Origin: Alphaproteobacteria bacterium
GTDB taxonomy: Bacteria > Pseudomonadota > Alphaproteobacteria > Micropepsales > Micropepsaceae
Direction of reading: 5' to 3'
Length of the DNA stretch: 64,000 bases
NCBI GenBank assembly: GCA_019245415.1
Contig: JAFARO010000007.1
Coordinates: 1 to 64,000, forward strand
Made by a program: the position numbers and the translations under genes
In this document: one piece after another, positions 41,185 to 54,579 of the stretch
How the letters are laid out: each line of letters begins with the position of its first letter
Numbering within the stretch: the first letter of the stretch is position 1
Notes under the pieces: generated by a model
Told to the model about the DNA's origin: nothing
The model's input: the letters and a program-made list of their open reading frames with translations, nothing else
Databases searched by the model: none

Positions 41185-43673
41185 GCGATCAGGACCGCCA
41201 CCGGCAGCTCGCGAAACAACGTCGCGCCGTCGAGCGAGGAGATCGGTGGTCTTGCAGGATCGAGCGCGTTTCGCCATCGCCCCTCCACCGCGAGCCCCTG
41301 TCCTTGCCAGAACGCCGCGCGCGGCAGCGGCATTTCGCTTTCGATGCAAGCGCGCGCGCAATGCCGCGCCACGGCAACGAGCAACCCGCTGCCATCGGCC
41401 TCGCGGCGGAAGGCCAGCATGTTCGTCGGCGTCTGTATCGGGACGAGCGGTGCCGTGAAGAGCGCCGGCGCTTGCGCGCGCAATGCCAATAGGGCCTGGA
41501 TGAGTTTCAGCTTCACAGCGCCGCTGCGCCAGCGGGAGAGCAACGATGCCGGCGTCGCTTCGGCGCGGGCAAGATCGCGGCGAAGCGCATAATCCACCAC
41601 GCGGCGATTGTCGGGATCGACGAGGCTGAAGTCCCAGAGCTCGGCGCCCTGATAAAGATCCGGCACGCCGGGCGCGGTGCAGCGCAGCGCCGTTTGGACG
41701 AGGCTGTTCATTGCTCCCGCCGGCGCGAGCCGGTCGACGAAGCCCGCCAGCCGCTCGACGAAGCCATGCGCCGGCGCCAATATGGCGCTCACGAAATCGG
41801 CATTGGCCTTTTCGAAGCCGGCATTGGGGCTGAACCATGAGGTCTGCAGCTTCGCTTCGCGAAGCGACTTCTCGCGCCATTGCAGGATGCGTTCGCGGAA
41901 TTCGCCGGGTTCGGCTGGCCGATCCAGCGGCCACGCGCCCACGAGTGTCTGGTAGAGCATGTATTCGTCGCCGGCCGTCACGTCCTTTGGCCGCAGCCGC
42001 GCATTGAACGCAAACCATTCCGCCACCGCAGCTTCCCACAGCTCCGGCACTTCGCTGAGCGCTGCAAGCCGCGCGCGGACATCTTCGCCGCGCTTGTGGT
42101 CGTGAGTCGCGGTGGCGAGCATGGCGCACGGGAAGCGTGCCTGGCGTGCGGCCATCCGGGCAAGGAACGCGTCCGCCGAGATCGCAAAGCGCGAAGGCGA
42201 GAAGCCCACATCGTTGCGCGACAATAGCCGCCCGTAGCGATAGAACGCGGTGTCCTCCACCGCTTTGGCCGCCACCGGCGCGGCGAGCTGGTTGAAGCGC
42301 CGCGCCGCTTCGCGGCCGCCTTCGCCGAACGCGCCGCGCATCGCATCGTCGATCGCCTCGATCGCCGCGGTCTCGCCGGGCGAGGACGCCTTTGCATCCG
42401 CGACGGCCGCATCGAAAGCCGGCCCCGCCGCCGGCTCCAGCGCGTCACCGGTCGCATAGGTGCGATAGGCGTGGAAATTCTCGAAGATCACCGCGAGAGC
42501 ACGCTCGAACTCCGCCGCCGCGATGTTGGGCTGAAGCAGGTGGAATGATTGCGCCGCTGCGCGCAAGGCACCGGCAAAGGCGTTCTCCAGCACCTCGCGG
42601 CGCGCCGCGCGCTCCTCGGCATCGAATTCGGCGCTTCGTCCGCTGAGCGCCGACCAGCGCTGTGCAAAGCGTTCGGCGTTTGCGCCGTCGTGCTGAAGGG
42701 CGCTGACCTGGTCCATGAAATCGTAGCCGGTGGTGCCGTCGACACCCCAATCGGCCGGCAAGGCCTCGTCCGCCGCGAGGATCTTCTCGACCACGACATA
42801 GGGCTCGCCCTTGCGCGGGCGCTGCATGCTGAGGACCTCGAGCCGCGCGCGGAGCTTTCGGCAATAGCGGCGCGGATCGGCGAGGCCGTCGACATGGTCG
42901 ATGCGAACCCCGTCGATCAGGCCCTCGGCATAAAGGCGAAAGACGGCGCCGTGGATCAACTCGAACGCACCGTCATCCTCGACGCGCAAGGCGGCGAGTT
43001 CGGTGATGTCGAAGAAGCGCCGCCAGTTGATGCGCTCGCCCGCGTCACGCCAATAGGCCAGACGGAAGTTCTGGCGGCCGAGCAGTTCGCTGAGCGCCTG
43101 GGCATCGCGGTAGTGCTCCAGGCCCTGTTCGACCTCCGCATAATCTTCCCGACGCAAGGGAAAGCGGTGTTCGGCATAGGCGAAGGCGTAGCGACCGAGC
43201 CTGTCGTCGAAGATCAGCGCGATCTCGCCGGCCCCCAAGGCCTCCTGCAGCTTCTTGCCCAAGAGGGGCACGAACACCTTGTCGCGCAGATTGGGCTGCT
43301 CCTGGTCCCAGTCGATGTCGAAGAGATCGGCGAAGACGCTGTCGCGTCCTTTTTCCAAGAGGTCGAGCCAGCAGGGATTGTCCGCACCGCCGACCGCCAT
43401 GTGGTTGGGAACGATGTCCAGTACGATGCCGATGCCGTGACGGGCGAGCGCCTCGGCAAGCAGGCGCAAGCCGTCTTCGCCGCCCAGCTCGGGATTGATG
43501 CGCGCATGGTCGATCACGTCATAGCCGTGCAGCGAGCCGGCTCGCGCCGCCAGGATCGGCGAGGAATAGAGATGGCTGATGCCGAGCCGCGCCAGATAGG
43601 GCGCGAGCGCGGCACCGTCTGCGAAGGTGAAGCCCTTGTGGAACTGCATGCGGTAGGTGGCGCGCGGGCTCAC
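41181..43673 (-). CDS. treY: Malto-oligosyltrehalose synthase TreY
   Basis: TreY converts the reducing end of a maltodextrin to a terminal trehalosyl unit by intramolecular transglycosylation. The 830-residue GH13 protein starts in the family way (PRATYRMQFHKGFTFAD). The nucleophile is Asp259 (GVRIDHVDG) and the acid/base Glu296 (VVVEKIL); GTTGYDFMDQV follows. The C-terminal HDHKRGEDVRARLAAL and VPDLYQGAELWDFSLVDPDNRR are also diagnostic. The GTG at 43673 overlaps the malQ stop. It works with TreZ, encoded two genes upstream. Confidence 0.95.
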   Translation of the reverse strand: MSPRATYRMQFHKGFTFADGAALAPYLARLGISHLYSSPILAARAGSLHGYDVIDHARINPELGGEDGLRLLAEALARHGIGIVLDIVPNHMAVGGADNPCWLDLLEKGRDSVFADLFDIDWDQEQPNLRDKVFVPLLGKKLQEALGAGEIALIFDDRLGRYAFAYAEHRFPLRREDYAEVEQGLEHYRDAQALSELLGRQNFRLAYWRDAGERINWRRFFDITELAALRVEDDGAFELIHGAVFRLYAEGLIDGVRIDHVDGLADPRRYCRKLRARLEVLSMQRPRKGEPYVVVEKILAADEALPADWGVDGTTGYDFMDQVSALQHDGANAERFAQRWSALSGRSAEFDAEERAARREVLENAFAGALRAAAQSFHLLQPNIAAAEFERALAVIFENFHAYRTYATGDALEPAAGPAFDAAVADAKASSPGETAAIEAIDDAMRGAFGEGGREAARRFNQLAAPVAAKAVEDTAFYRYGRLLSRNDVGFSPSRFAISADAFLARMAARQARFPCAMLATATHDHKRGEDVRARLAALSEVPELWEAAVAEWFAFNARLRPKDVTAGDEYMLYQTLVGAWPLDRPAEPGEFRERILQWREKSLREAKLQTSWFSPNAGFEKANADFVSAILAPAHGFVERLAGFVDRLAPAGAMNSLVQTALRCTAPGVPDLYQGAELWDFSLVDPDNRRVVDYALRRDLARAEATPASLLSRWRSGAVKLKLIQALLALRAQAPALFTAPLVPIQTPTNMLAFRREADGSGLLVAVARHCARACIESEMPLPRAAFWQGQGLAVEGRWRNALDPARPPISSLDGATLFRELPVAVLIA

Positions 43674-45430
43674 GGCGTCCGGCGCCCCTGCACCAGGCTC
43701 TCGAGATTGCGCCGCAAGTCCTCGCGCGCGAACAGCTCGCCGCGCGGCAAGCGCCGCCGCCAGTTGGGATGCTCGTCGATGGTGCCGGGGATGTTGGGCT
43801 GTTCGACGAGGCCGAGCACGTCTTCGACCGGTACGACGGCGAGCGGGCACGCCGTGCGGGCAATGAAGTTCAGCGCCGCCGCGAGCGCGATCTGCGGCTC
43901 CTGCGGCGTGGGCTCAGGCGCGCCGTTGCCGATGGCAGCCCAGAGCTTGCTGCGGTCCTCGCCGCGTGCCCAGCGCTCGGAGGCCACGTCGCCATGCTCG
44001 GATTTGCGCGCCAAACGCTCCAGCCAGTCGATGTCGCGGCCGCACCACCAGCCGGACAGGGTCGGCAGATCGTGCGTCGTGGTCAGCGCCGCCGCCGCGC
44101 GGGACCAGCATTCCGCCGGCAGGAACGGCTTACCCTCGCGCTCATAGGCGCGCTGGAACCACAGCACCTCCATGCCGAGCGCTCCACAATCGCGCAGCGC
44201 CCGGCGAAAGCCGTCGGGCACGGTTCCCAGATCCTCACCGATGACGATCGCACGATGGGCACGCGATTCCTGCGCCAGCAGCGCAAGCAGCCGGCGCAAC
44301 GGATACTGCAGATAGACGCCGTCCTTGGGATCGCCACCTTCCGGGATCACCCAGAGCCGATTGAGGCCCATCGCGTGATCGATGCGCACCCCGCCGGCAT
44401 GGCGCATCGCCGCGCGCAGGGTTTCGATGTAACCGGAGAAGCCCGTCTTCATCAGGCCGGCGGGCGAAAGCGCCGTGAGCCCCCAGTTCTGACCCTGGGG
44501 ATTGAACACGTCCGGCGGCGCGCCGATGGTCAGTCCGTTCAAGATCTCGCCGCGCGCACTCCAGGCGTGGCTGCCGTCCGGATTCATGCCGACCGCAATG
44601 TCGCAAATCAGCCCGAGCGCCGATCCGCTTTCGCGCGCCGCGCGCTGGGCCTCGGCCACGCTCGTGTCGGCAAGCCATTGGGCGAAGAGATGGAAGCGGA
44701 CTTCGTCCTCGTGCGCGCGGGCGAATTCCTCGACGGCCGCGCTGCGCGGATCGCGAAAGGCGGCAGGCCAATGCCGCCAGCGCATGACGTCTTGCTTCCG
44801 GAAATGCGCGTCCAGCGCTTCGAAACGGGCGTGGTCGAGCAGCCGCCTCCCGCGCTCGGCAACGAAGCGGTCGAACCCGGCCGATCCGGCGAATGCCGCA
44901 AAGGTGCTGCGCAAGGATGCGAGACGCTGTTTGGCGGCGCGCGGCCAATCGACCAGATCGCCCTCGTCGCAATCGCTTGCCGGTTGGCTGCCGGCCAGAG
45001 TCACATCGGCATAGAGCGGATTGAGAACCAGGCGGCTGGAGGGCGAATAGGGGCTGGCATCGCCCGTCGCCGCGCAAAGCGGCGCATGCAGCGGGCTCAC
45101 CGCCACCGCATCGATTCCGCACGCAGCGGCGCCGAGGGCGAAATCCTTGAGCGCGCGCAGATCGCCGATGCCCGCCGAGCCGCGCAGAGAATAAAGCTGC
45201 ACCGCCAACGCGGACAGCCTGCGCTCCGGTGCCGCGTCGTCGATGGACCAGCACCGCGCGCCGCTCTGGGCCGGCTCCTCATCCGCCAGTTCTTCCGCAT
45301 CGCGGCCGAGCGCGCGGAGCACCGCATCGAGCACCGCGTCGCTGACCTGCCGCGCTGTGCCGGCGGCATCGGTCCACTCCCGCGCCAGTCCGGCGCGTCT
45401 GGCGCGCGCGCTCAACGCGGCGTCGCTCAT
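43670..45430 (-). CDS. malQ: 4-alpha-glucanotransferase (amylomaltase) MalQ
   Basis: MalQ moves alpha-1,4-glucan chains and would recycle short maltodextrins left by TreYZ and GlgX. The 586-residue GH77 protein shows VQLYSLRGSAGIGDL, SPYSPSSRLVLNPLY, the nucleophile region GGVRIDHAMGLNRLWVIPEG, IGEDLGTVPDGF and THDLPTLSGWW. An N-terminal region of about 80 residues precedes the catalytic barrel, as in longer amylomaltases. The ATG at 45430 overlaps the treZ stop by four bases. It separates treZ from treY, whereas these two are often adjacent elsewhere. Confidence 0.93.
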   Translation of the reverse strand: MSDAALSARARRAGLAREWTDAAGTARQVSDAVLDAVLRALGRDAEELADEEPAQSGARCWSIDDAAPERRLSALAVQLYSLRGSAGIGDLRALKDFALGAAACGIDAVAVSPLHAPLCAATGDASPYSPSSRLVLNPLYADVTLAGSQPASDCDEGDLVDWPRAAKQRLASLRSTFAAFAGSAGFDRFVAERGRRLLDHARFEALDAHFRKQDVMRWRHWPAAFRDPRSAAVEEFARAHEDEVRFHLFAQWLADTSVAEAQRAARESGSALGLICDIAVGMNPDGSHAWSARGEILNGLTIGAPPDVFNPQGQNWGLTALSPAGLMKTGFSGYIETLRAAMRHAGGVRIDHAMGLNRLWVIPEGGDPKDGVYLQYPLRRLLALLAQESRAHRAIVIGEDLGTVPDGFRRALRDCGALGMEVLWFQRAYEREGKPFLPAECWSRAAAALTTTHDLPTLSGWWCGRDIDWLERLARKSEHGDVASERWARGEDRSKLWAAIGNGAPEPTPQEPQIALAAALNFIARTACPLAVVPVEDVLGLVEQPNIPGTIDEHPNWRRRLPRGELFAREDLRRNLESLVQGRRTP

Positions 45431-47133
45431 GGCACGATCCAGCAAAGAGTCGTGGCGGCCGCAATGCTGTCGCCCTGCGGCGCGCCCCACAGCGCCGGCG
45501 CTTTGCGCGTCTCGAACTCCGCCGGCTGCTCGCCGAGATTGGACGCGAGCGTCAGGACCGAACCGTCACCCAAGGTCCAGGATGCGCTCACCGCCTTCAG
45601 TCCGATGACCTGCGCACGCAAGGCGCGCGCACCGTCGAGATGCGGCACGATGCGGGCATGACGCAGGCGCAGCAGCCGCCGGTACAAACTGCGCCAATGT
45701 TCCGCATCGGCGGCGCCATGAGGCCGCGAGCGATCGAAGGTCTCCGGGGCGTTGGGATCGGGGATGGCGGCGCGGGCCTCGGAATCCGCGAACGCCGCGA
45801 ACCTGGCGAACTCGTTGCGGCGACCCTGGCGCACCGCGTCGGCGAGCTTGGGATCGGCGTGTTCGCAGAAATAGAGGAACGGCTCGCGCGCGCCCACCTC
45901 CTCGCCCATGAAGAGGAGCGGGATGGCCGGCGCGAGCAACAGCAGCGCGACCGCCGCCTCGAGCGCTTTGGGCTCGGCGAGCGCGATCAGCCTTTCGCCG
46001 CGGGCGCGGTTGCCGACATGATCGTGGTTCTGCAGGAAATCGACGAAGGCGGTCGGCGGCAGCGCGGCACTCGGCGTGCCGCGCGCGCGGCCGGTGTTCT
46101 TCGATATTTCGCCTTGATAGATGAACCCTTCGCGCAACGCGCGCGCCAGAGCCTCAGCCGGCGCCTCGGCATAGTCGGCGTAATAGCCCTCATGCTCGCC
46201 GGTGAGCAGGACATGCACCGCATGGTGGAAGTCGTCGTTCCATTGCGCGTCGAGGCCGCGGCAAAGCAGAGCCGCGTCGTTGTTCTCGTTCTCGACCACG
46301 ATGTGGACCTGGCGGTCCGGTGCGCAGGCACGCACCTCTCGCGCGAGGTCTGCCAGGAAATCGTCGTCGCCGATCGCATGCACGGCATCCAGCCGCAGGC
46401 CGTCGATGCGGAACTCGTCCACCCAATGGATGGCATTGTCGATGAAGAAGCAGCGCACTTCAGGACGTCGGAAATCGATCGCGGCGCCCCAGGGTGTCTG
46501 CCGATCCTGGCGAAAGAACGCGGGCGCGTAGAACGGCAGGTAATTCCCGTCCGGCCCGAAATGGTTGTAGACGACGTCGAGAAAAACGCTCACGCCCAGC
46601 GCGTGCGCCGCATCGACGAGGCGCTTGAGATCGTCCGGCGTGCCGTAGCTCTCCGCCGGCGCATAGGGCAGCACGCCGTCATAGCCCCAATTGCGCCTGC
46701 CCGGAAACTGCGCCACCGGCATCAGCTCGACCGCTGTGATGCCAAGCTCTGCGAGCGCCGGAAGCGATTTCTCCACGCCCGCAAAACCACCCAGCAGTCC
46801 GGCATGGACTTCATAGAGCACGCTCTCGCACCACGGCCGACCGCGCCAGGCATCGGTCTTCCAGCGGTAGGACTGCGCGTCGACGATCGTGCTCCAGCCA
46901 CGCTCCTGCGCCCGCGATGCGGGATCGGGAACGGCCCTGCCGCCCACGCAGAAGCGGTAATGGAAGCCCGAGGGCACAACCAGCGAAGCCCGATGCCAAC
47001 CGTCCTTGGTCGCGGACATGGCGATGGCGTCGCGCCCTTCGATCTCGAGCCCGACGCTGTCGAACGCCGGCGCCCAGAGCCGGAAGGTCGTCGTATCGCC
47101 TTCGCGCAGCGGCCCCCAGAGGGGCCTCGTCAT
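45427..47133 (-). CDS. treZ: Malto-oligosyltrehalose trehalohydrolase TreZ
   Basis: TreZ cleaves free trehalose from the end produced by TreY. The 568-residue GH13 protein has an N-terminal CBM48-like domain (about 1-100: TFRLWAPAFDSVGLEI, GFHYRFCVGG). The barrel has nucleophile Asp249 ([14 protein letters not shown]) and acid/base Glu281 (IVVENENND). FVDFLQNHDHVGNRARGERL and FMGEEVGAREPFLYF are typical of TreZ. The ATG at 47133 overlaps the glgX stop (ATGA). A longer frame to 47427 is not used. Confidence 0.95.
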   Translation of the reverse strand: MTRPLWGPLREGDTTTFRLWAPAFDSVGLEIEGRDAIAMSATKDGWHRASLVVPSGFHYRFCVGGRAVPDPASRAQERGWSTIVDAQSYRWKTDAWRGRPWCESVLYEVHAGLLGGFAGVEKSLPALAELGITAVELMPVAQFPGRRNWGYDGVLPYAPAESYGTPDDLKRLVDAAHALGVSVFLDVVYNHFGPDGNYLPFYAPAFFRQDRQTPWGAAIDFRRPEVRCFFIDNAIHWVDEFRIDGLRLDAVHAIGDDDFLADLAREVRACAPDRQVHIVVENENNDAALLCRGLDAQWNDDFHHAVHVLLTGEHEGYYADYAEAPAEALARALREGFIYQGEISKNTGRARGTPSAALPPTAFVDFLQNHDHVGNRARGERLIALAEPKALEAAVALLLLAPAIPLLFMGEEVGAREPFLYFCEHADPKLADAVRQGRRNEFARFAAFADSEARAAIPDPNAPETFDRSRPHGAADAEHWRSLYRRLLRLRHARIVPHLDGARALRAQVIGLKAVSASWTLGDGSVLTLASNLGEQPAEFETRKAPALWGAPQGDSIAAATTLCWIVP

Positions 47134-49205
47134 GTCGGCGGCTCGAGGATCGCGGCGACCATGACGCAGCCATGGGCTTCGACCTGGCAGGACGGCGCGG
47201 TGAGATCGGCGGCTTCGCGCTCGGGCGCGGCGCTGTCGACAAGCAGCCGCCAGGACAGTTCCGTCGCGAGCACGAATTCCATCGCCTCCTCGCCGCCGTT
47301 CATCAGCAGCGCGAGAACGTCGAAGCGTCCGTCGCCGCGCGGAGCGGTGCGGCGCATGACCAGCGCGCGCGCCTCGTTGTCCATCCAATTCTCTTCGCTC
47401 AATTCCTGGCCCCTTTCGTCGAGCCAATCCAGGTCGCGATAGCCGATCGCGATTTCGTTGCCATGGCGGAACTTGTCCTCGCGCAGGACCGGGAGGTCGC
47501 GGCGCAGTTTGATCAGCCGCGCCGTATAGGCCAGCAGCGACTCGCCGGGTCCTTCATGCGCCATGCGCCAGTCGAGCCAGGAAATCTCATTGTCCTGGCA
47601 ATAGGCGTTGTTGTTGCCCTTCTGGGTGCGTCCGAACTCGTCGCCCGCCAGCAGCATCGGCGTGCCGCGCGACCAGAGCAACGCGGTGAGCAGCGAGCGT
47701 TTCATGCGCTCGCGCAAGGCGTTTATCTTGGCGTCGTCGGTCGGGCCCTCGACACCGAAATTGCGCGACAGGTTGTCCGAGACGCCATCGCGATTGTCCT
47801 CGCCATTCGCCTCGTTGTGCTTGCCTTCGTACATCGTCAGATCGGCAAGGGTGGCGCCGTCGTGACTGGCGATGTAGTTGATCGAAGCCGAGGGCCGGCG
47901 CAGCGCGAAGAAATCCGACGAGCCCGAAAGCCGCTCCGCCAGCTCGGCGCGCTGGGCCTCGTCGCCGCGCCAGAACCGGCGCAGCGTGTCGCGGTAGCGG
48001 TCGTTCCATTCCGAGAATCCAGGCGGATGATTGCCGAGCTGATAGCCGCCCGGCCCGATGTCCCACGGCTCGGAGATCAGCTTCACCGGCGCCAGCACCG
48101 GATCCTGGCGCAGCGCGTCGAAGAAACCGCAGCCAGGGTCGAAGCCCGCGGGCTCACGGCCCAAAGTGGCGCCGAGATCGAAGCGGAAACCGTCGACATG
48201 GAAGGACTGGACGAAATAGCGCAACGAATCCATCGCCATCTGCGCCACGCGCGCATGGCTCATGTTGACGGTGTTGCCGGTGCCGGTGTCGTTGACGAGA
48301 TGGCGCGGGTCGCCGTCGACGAGACGGTAATAGCTTGCGTTGTCGAGGCCTCGCCATGACAGGGTCGGCCCAAGCTCGCTGCCTTCGCAGGTGTGGTTGT
48401 AGACGACGTCGAGGATGACCTCGATGCCGGCGTTGTGCAGCGCCTTGATCGCGCGGCGCAGATCGTCGGCGGCGCCATAGGCGGGTTCCGGCGCAAAATA
48501 GGAAAGCGTGTTGTAGCCCCAGTAATTGGACAGACCTTTCTCGGTCAACTGGCGGTCCTGGAGGAAGGCGTGCACCGGCAGGAGCTCGATCGCGGTCGCG
48601 CCGAGGCGCTTGAGATGGGCGACGACCGACGGATGCGCGAGCGCCGCATAAGTCCCGCGTTGGGCCGGCTCGACCGCCTCCATCAGCTTGGTGAGGCCTT
48701 TGACGTGGGCTTCGTAGATCACGGTCTCGGACCAGCCGGTGCACGGGGGCTTGTCGTCGTCCCAATCGAAAGAATCGCTCGTCACCGCCGCCTTGACCAT
48801 GAACGGCGCGCTGTCGCGCGTGTCGAAGCTCAGATCGGCATCCTTGGCACCATAGCGGTAGCCGAGCATCGCATCGTTCCACAGCACCTGGCCGACGAGC
48901 TTGCGCGCATAGGGATCGAGCAGAAGCTTGCTGTCGTTGAAGCGGTGGCCGCGTTCCGGCTCGTACGGTCCGTTGGCGCGGAAACCGTAGACCAGTCCCG
49001 GCTCGGCGCCGGCAAGATACCCGTGCCAGATCTCGTCGATGCGTTCGGGCAGCGCCATGCGCGTCGTCTCGTTGCCCATGGCGTCGAACAGGCAGAGCCA
49101 CACCGCCGTCGCGTTGGCGGAGAACACCGCGAAGTTGACGCCGCCGCCGTCATAGCTCGCGCCGAGCGGCCAGGCGCGGCCGCTTTCGAGCCGCTCGGCG
49201 ATCAT
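47130..49205 (-). CDS. glgX: Glycogen debranching enzyme GlgX
   Basis: GlgX hydrolyses alpha-1,6 branches of phosphorylase-limited glucans. This releases linear maltodextrins for TreYZ and MalQ. The 691-residue isoamylase-type GH13 protein has a CBM48 domain (about 10-110), [11 protein letters not shown], the nucleophile Asp343 ([13 protein letters not shown]), acid/base Glu379 ([15 protein letters not shown]) and FIASHDG-type [13 protein letters not shown]. The tail has the GlgX features [23 protein letters not shown]. Both ends are coupled by ATGA. Confidence 0.95.
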   Translation of the reverse strand: MIAERLESGRAWPLGASYDGGGVNFAVFSANATAVWLCLFDAMGNETTRMALPERIDEIWHGYLAGAEPGLVYGFRANGPYEPERGHRFNDSKLLLDPYARKLVGQVLWNDAMLGYRYGAKDADLSFDTRDSAPFMVKAAVTSDSFDWDDDKPPCTGWSETVIYEAHVKGLTKLMEAVEPAQRGTYAALAHPSVVAHLKRLGATAIELLPVHAFLQDRQLTEKGLSNYWGYNTLSYFAPEPAYGAADDLRRAIKALHNAGIEVILDVVYNHTCEGSELGPTLSWRGLDNASYYRLVDGDPRHLVNDTGTGNTVNMSHARVAQMAMDSLRYFVQSFHVDGFRFDLGATLGREPAGFDPGCGFFDALRQDPVLAPVKLISEPWDIGPGGYQLGNHPPGFSEWNDRYRDTLRRFWRGDEAQRAELAERLSGSSDFFALRRPSASINYIASHDGATLADLTMYEGKHNEANGEDNRDGVSDNLSRNFGVEGPTDDAKINALRERMKRSLLTALLWSRGTPMLLAGDEFGRTQKGNNNAYCQDNEISWLDWRMAHEGPGESLLAYTARLIKLRRDLPVLREDKFRHGNEIAIGYRDLDWLDERGQELSEENWMDNEARALVMRRTAPRGDGRFDVLALLMNGGEEAMEFVLATELSWRLLVDSAAPEREAADLTAPSCQVEAHGCVMVAAILEPPT

Positions 49206-51378
49206 GCCAGCACCAGAGCCGCGAGCGGCGGCAGCAGGAGCGACAGCGATTGGCGCTGGCCGTGGGCCCAGACGTCGTCGCTCTCGACGCGGCCGGCATT
49301 GCCGAGATTGCTTCCGCCATAGAGCCCGGAATCGGTGTTGATCAGTTCGCTCCAGCGTCCGGCGCGCGAGACGCCGAGGCGATAATCCGCGCGCGGCACC
49401 GGCGTCATGTTGAGCACGATCAGCACCGGGCGCTCGCCTTCGGAATGACGTTCAAAAGCGAACACGCTGTTGGCGCTGTCGTCGGCAACCAGCCAGCGAA
49501 AGCCGGAGGGATCGCTGTCCGAGCGATGCAGCGCGGGCTCTCTGGCATAGAGACGATTGAGATCGCCCACCAGCCGCTGCAGACCGGCATGGCCGGCTTC
49601 CCCCAGCAGGCCCCAATCGATCTCGCCGTCGTGATTCCATTCGCGCCGCTGGCCGATCTCGCCGCCCATGAACAACAGCTTCTTGCCGGGATGCGTCCAC
49701 ATGAACGCGAAATAAGCCCGCAGCGTCGCGAGCTTGCGCCATTCGTCGCCGGGAACGCGGCCGTAGAGCGAGCCTTTGCCATGCACGACCTCGTCATGGG
49801 AGAGCGGCAGCACGAAGCGCTCGGCATAGGCGTAGATCATGCCGAAGGTCAGTTCGTTGTGGTGATGCCGGCGATAGACCGGATCGTGCGACACGTAAGC
49901 CAGCGTGTCGTGCATCCAGCCCATGTTCCATTTGAACGAAAAGCCCAGGCCGCCCTGCTCCACCGGCGCCGATACGCCGGGCCAGGCGGTGGATTCCTCG
50001 GCGATCGTGATCGCGCCCGGGCAGCGCTCCCGCACCACGGCGTTGAAGCGGCGCAGGAAATCGATCGCTTCCAGATTCTCGCGGCCGCCATGGCGGTTGG
50101 GGATCCACTCGCCGGGCTTGCGCGAATAATCGCGGTAGAGCATCGACGCCACCGCGTCGACGCGCAGGCCGTCGATGTGGAAATGCTCGAGCCAGTAGAG
50201 CGCGCTGGCGATGAGAAAGCCCTGCACTTCGCGGCGGCCGAGATTGTAGATCAGCGTGTTCCAGTCGCGGTGAAAGCCTTCGCGCGGATCGCGATGCTCG
50301 TAGAGCGCGGTTCCGTCGAACTGCGCCAAGCCGTGCGCGTCCGAGGGAAAATGCGCCGGCACCCAGTCGAGGATCACGCCGATGCCGGCGCGGTGGCAGG
50401 AATCGACGAAATGGGCAAACTCCTCCGCCGTGCCGTAGCGCGCGCTCGGCGCGAATTGCGACAGCGGCTGATAGCCCCACGAGCCGCCGAAGGGATGTTC
50501 CATGATCGGAAGAAGCTCGACATGGGTGAAGCCGAGCGCGGCGACGTAAGGGATCAGCCGCTCCGACAGGCCGCGCCAATCGAGCGTGCCGCCGCCGCGG
50601 TCCTTCATCCAGGAGCCGGCATGGACCTCGTAGATCGAAATCGGCGCGCTGGGCGACTGCGCGGCTGCGGCGCGGGCGCGCCAATCGGCGTCGCTCCAGC
50701 GGAAGCGCCACGGCGGCGCCACCACCGAGGCATTGGCCGGCGGCCGCTCGGTGGCGCGCGCGATCGGGTCGGCCTTGAGCGGCAGGACGGTGCCGTCGGG
50801 CCCCACGATCTCGTATTTGTAGCGGGCGCCGGCCGCGAGCCTCGGCAGGAAGATCTCCCAAACCCCGGAGGCGTGGCGCAGCCGCATCGGATGGCGCCGT
50901 CCGTCCCAATTGTTGAAATCTCCCACCAGCGAAACACGCCGCGCATTGGGCGCCCACACCGCGAAGCGCACGCCTTCGACGCCGTCGCGGCGATCGACAT
51001 TGGCGCCGAAGCGCTCCCACAGCTTCCAATGCGCGCCTTCGGAGAAGAGATGGAGATCGACGTCGCCGAGCACCGGACCGAAGGCATAAGGATCTTCGGT
51101 CTCCTGCACCGTTTCGCCCCAATGGATGCGCAGCCGATAGGCCATGTCGCGCACGACGCCGGCGAAGACGCCGCTCTCGCCGATCGGCATCAGTGCCGCC
51201 GTCATCTCGCCGCACACCGCATCGACGCGCGCGGCCCCAGGCTGGAAGCTGCGCACGACGCGGCCATGCACGGTCTGATGCGGTCCCAGGAACGCGAAGG
51301 GATCGGGATGCCTTCCGGACGCGATCAAGGCCGCGGCGGCGCGTTCCGCTGCATCGGGCACATAGAGGTGCTGCAGCG

Positions 51379-51382
<4 letters not shown>
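49202..51382 (-). CDS. glgB: 1,4-alpha-glucan branching enzyme GlgB
   Basis: GlgB makes alpha-1,6 branches in glucans built by GlgA or, here more likely, by GlgE. The 726-residue protein has an N1 domain (about 20-120), a CBM48 domain ([22 protein letters not shown], about 139-161) and the catalytic barrel with Asp409 ([20 protein letters not shown]) and Glu462 ([10 protein letters not shown]). [15 protein letters not shown] and [20 protein letters not shown] are diagnostic. glgA and glgC are absent from the window. This fits a GlgE-type pathway, although they may lie elsewhere. Confidence 0.96.
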
Positions 51383-54575
<3,193 letters not shown>

Positions 54576-54579
<4 letters not shown>
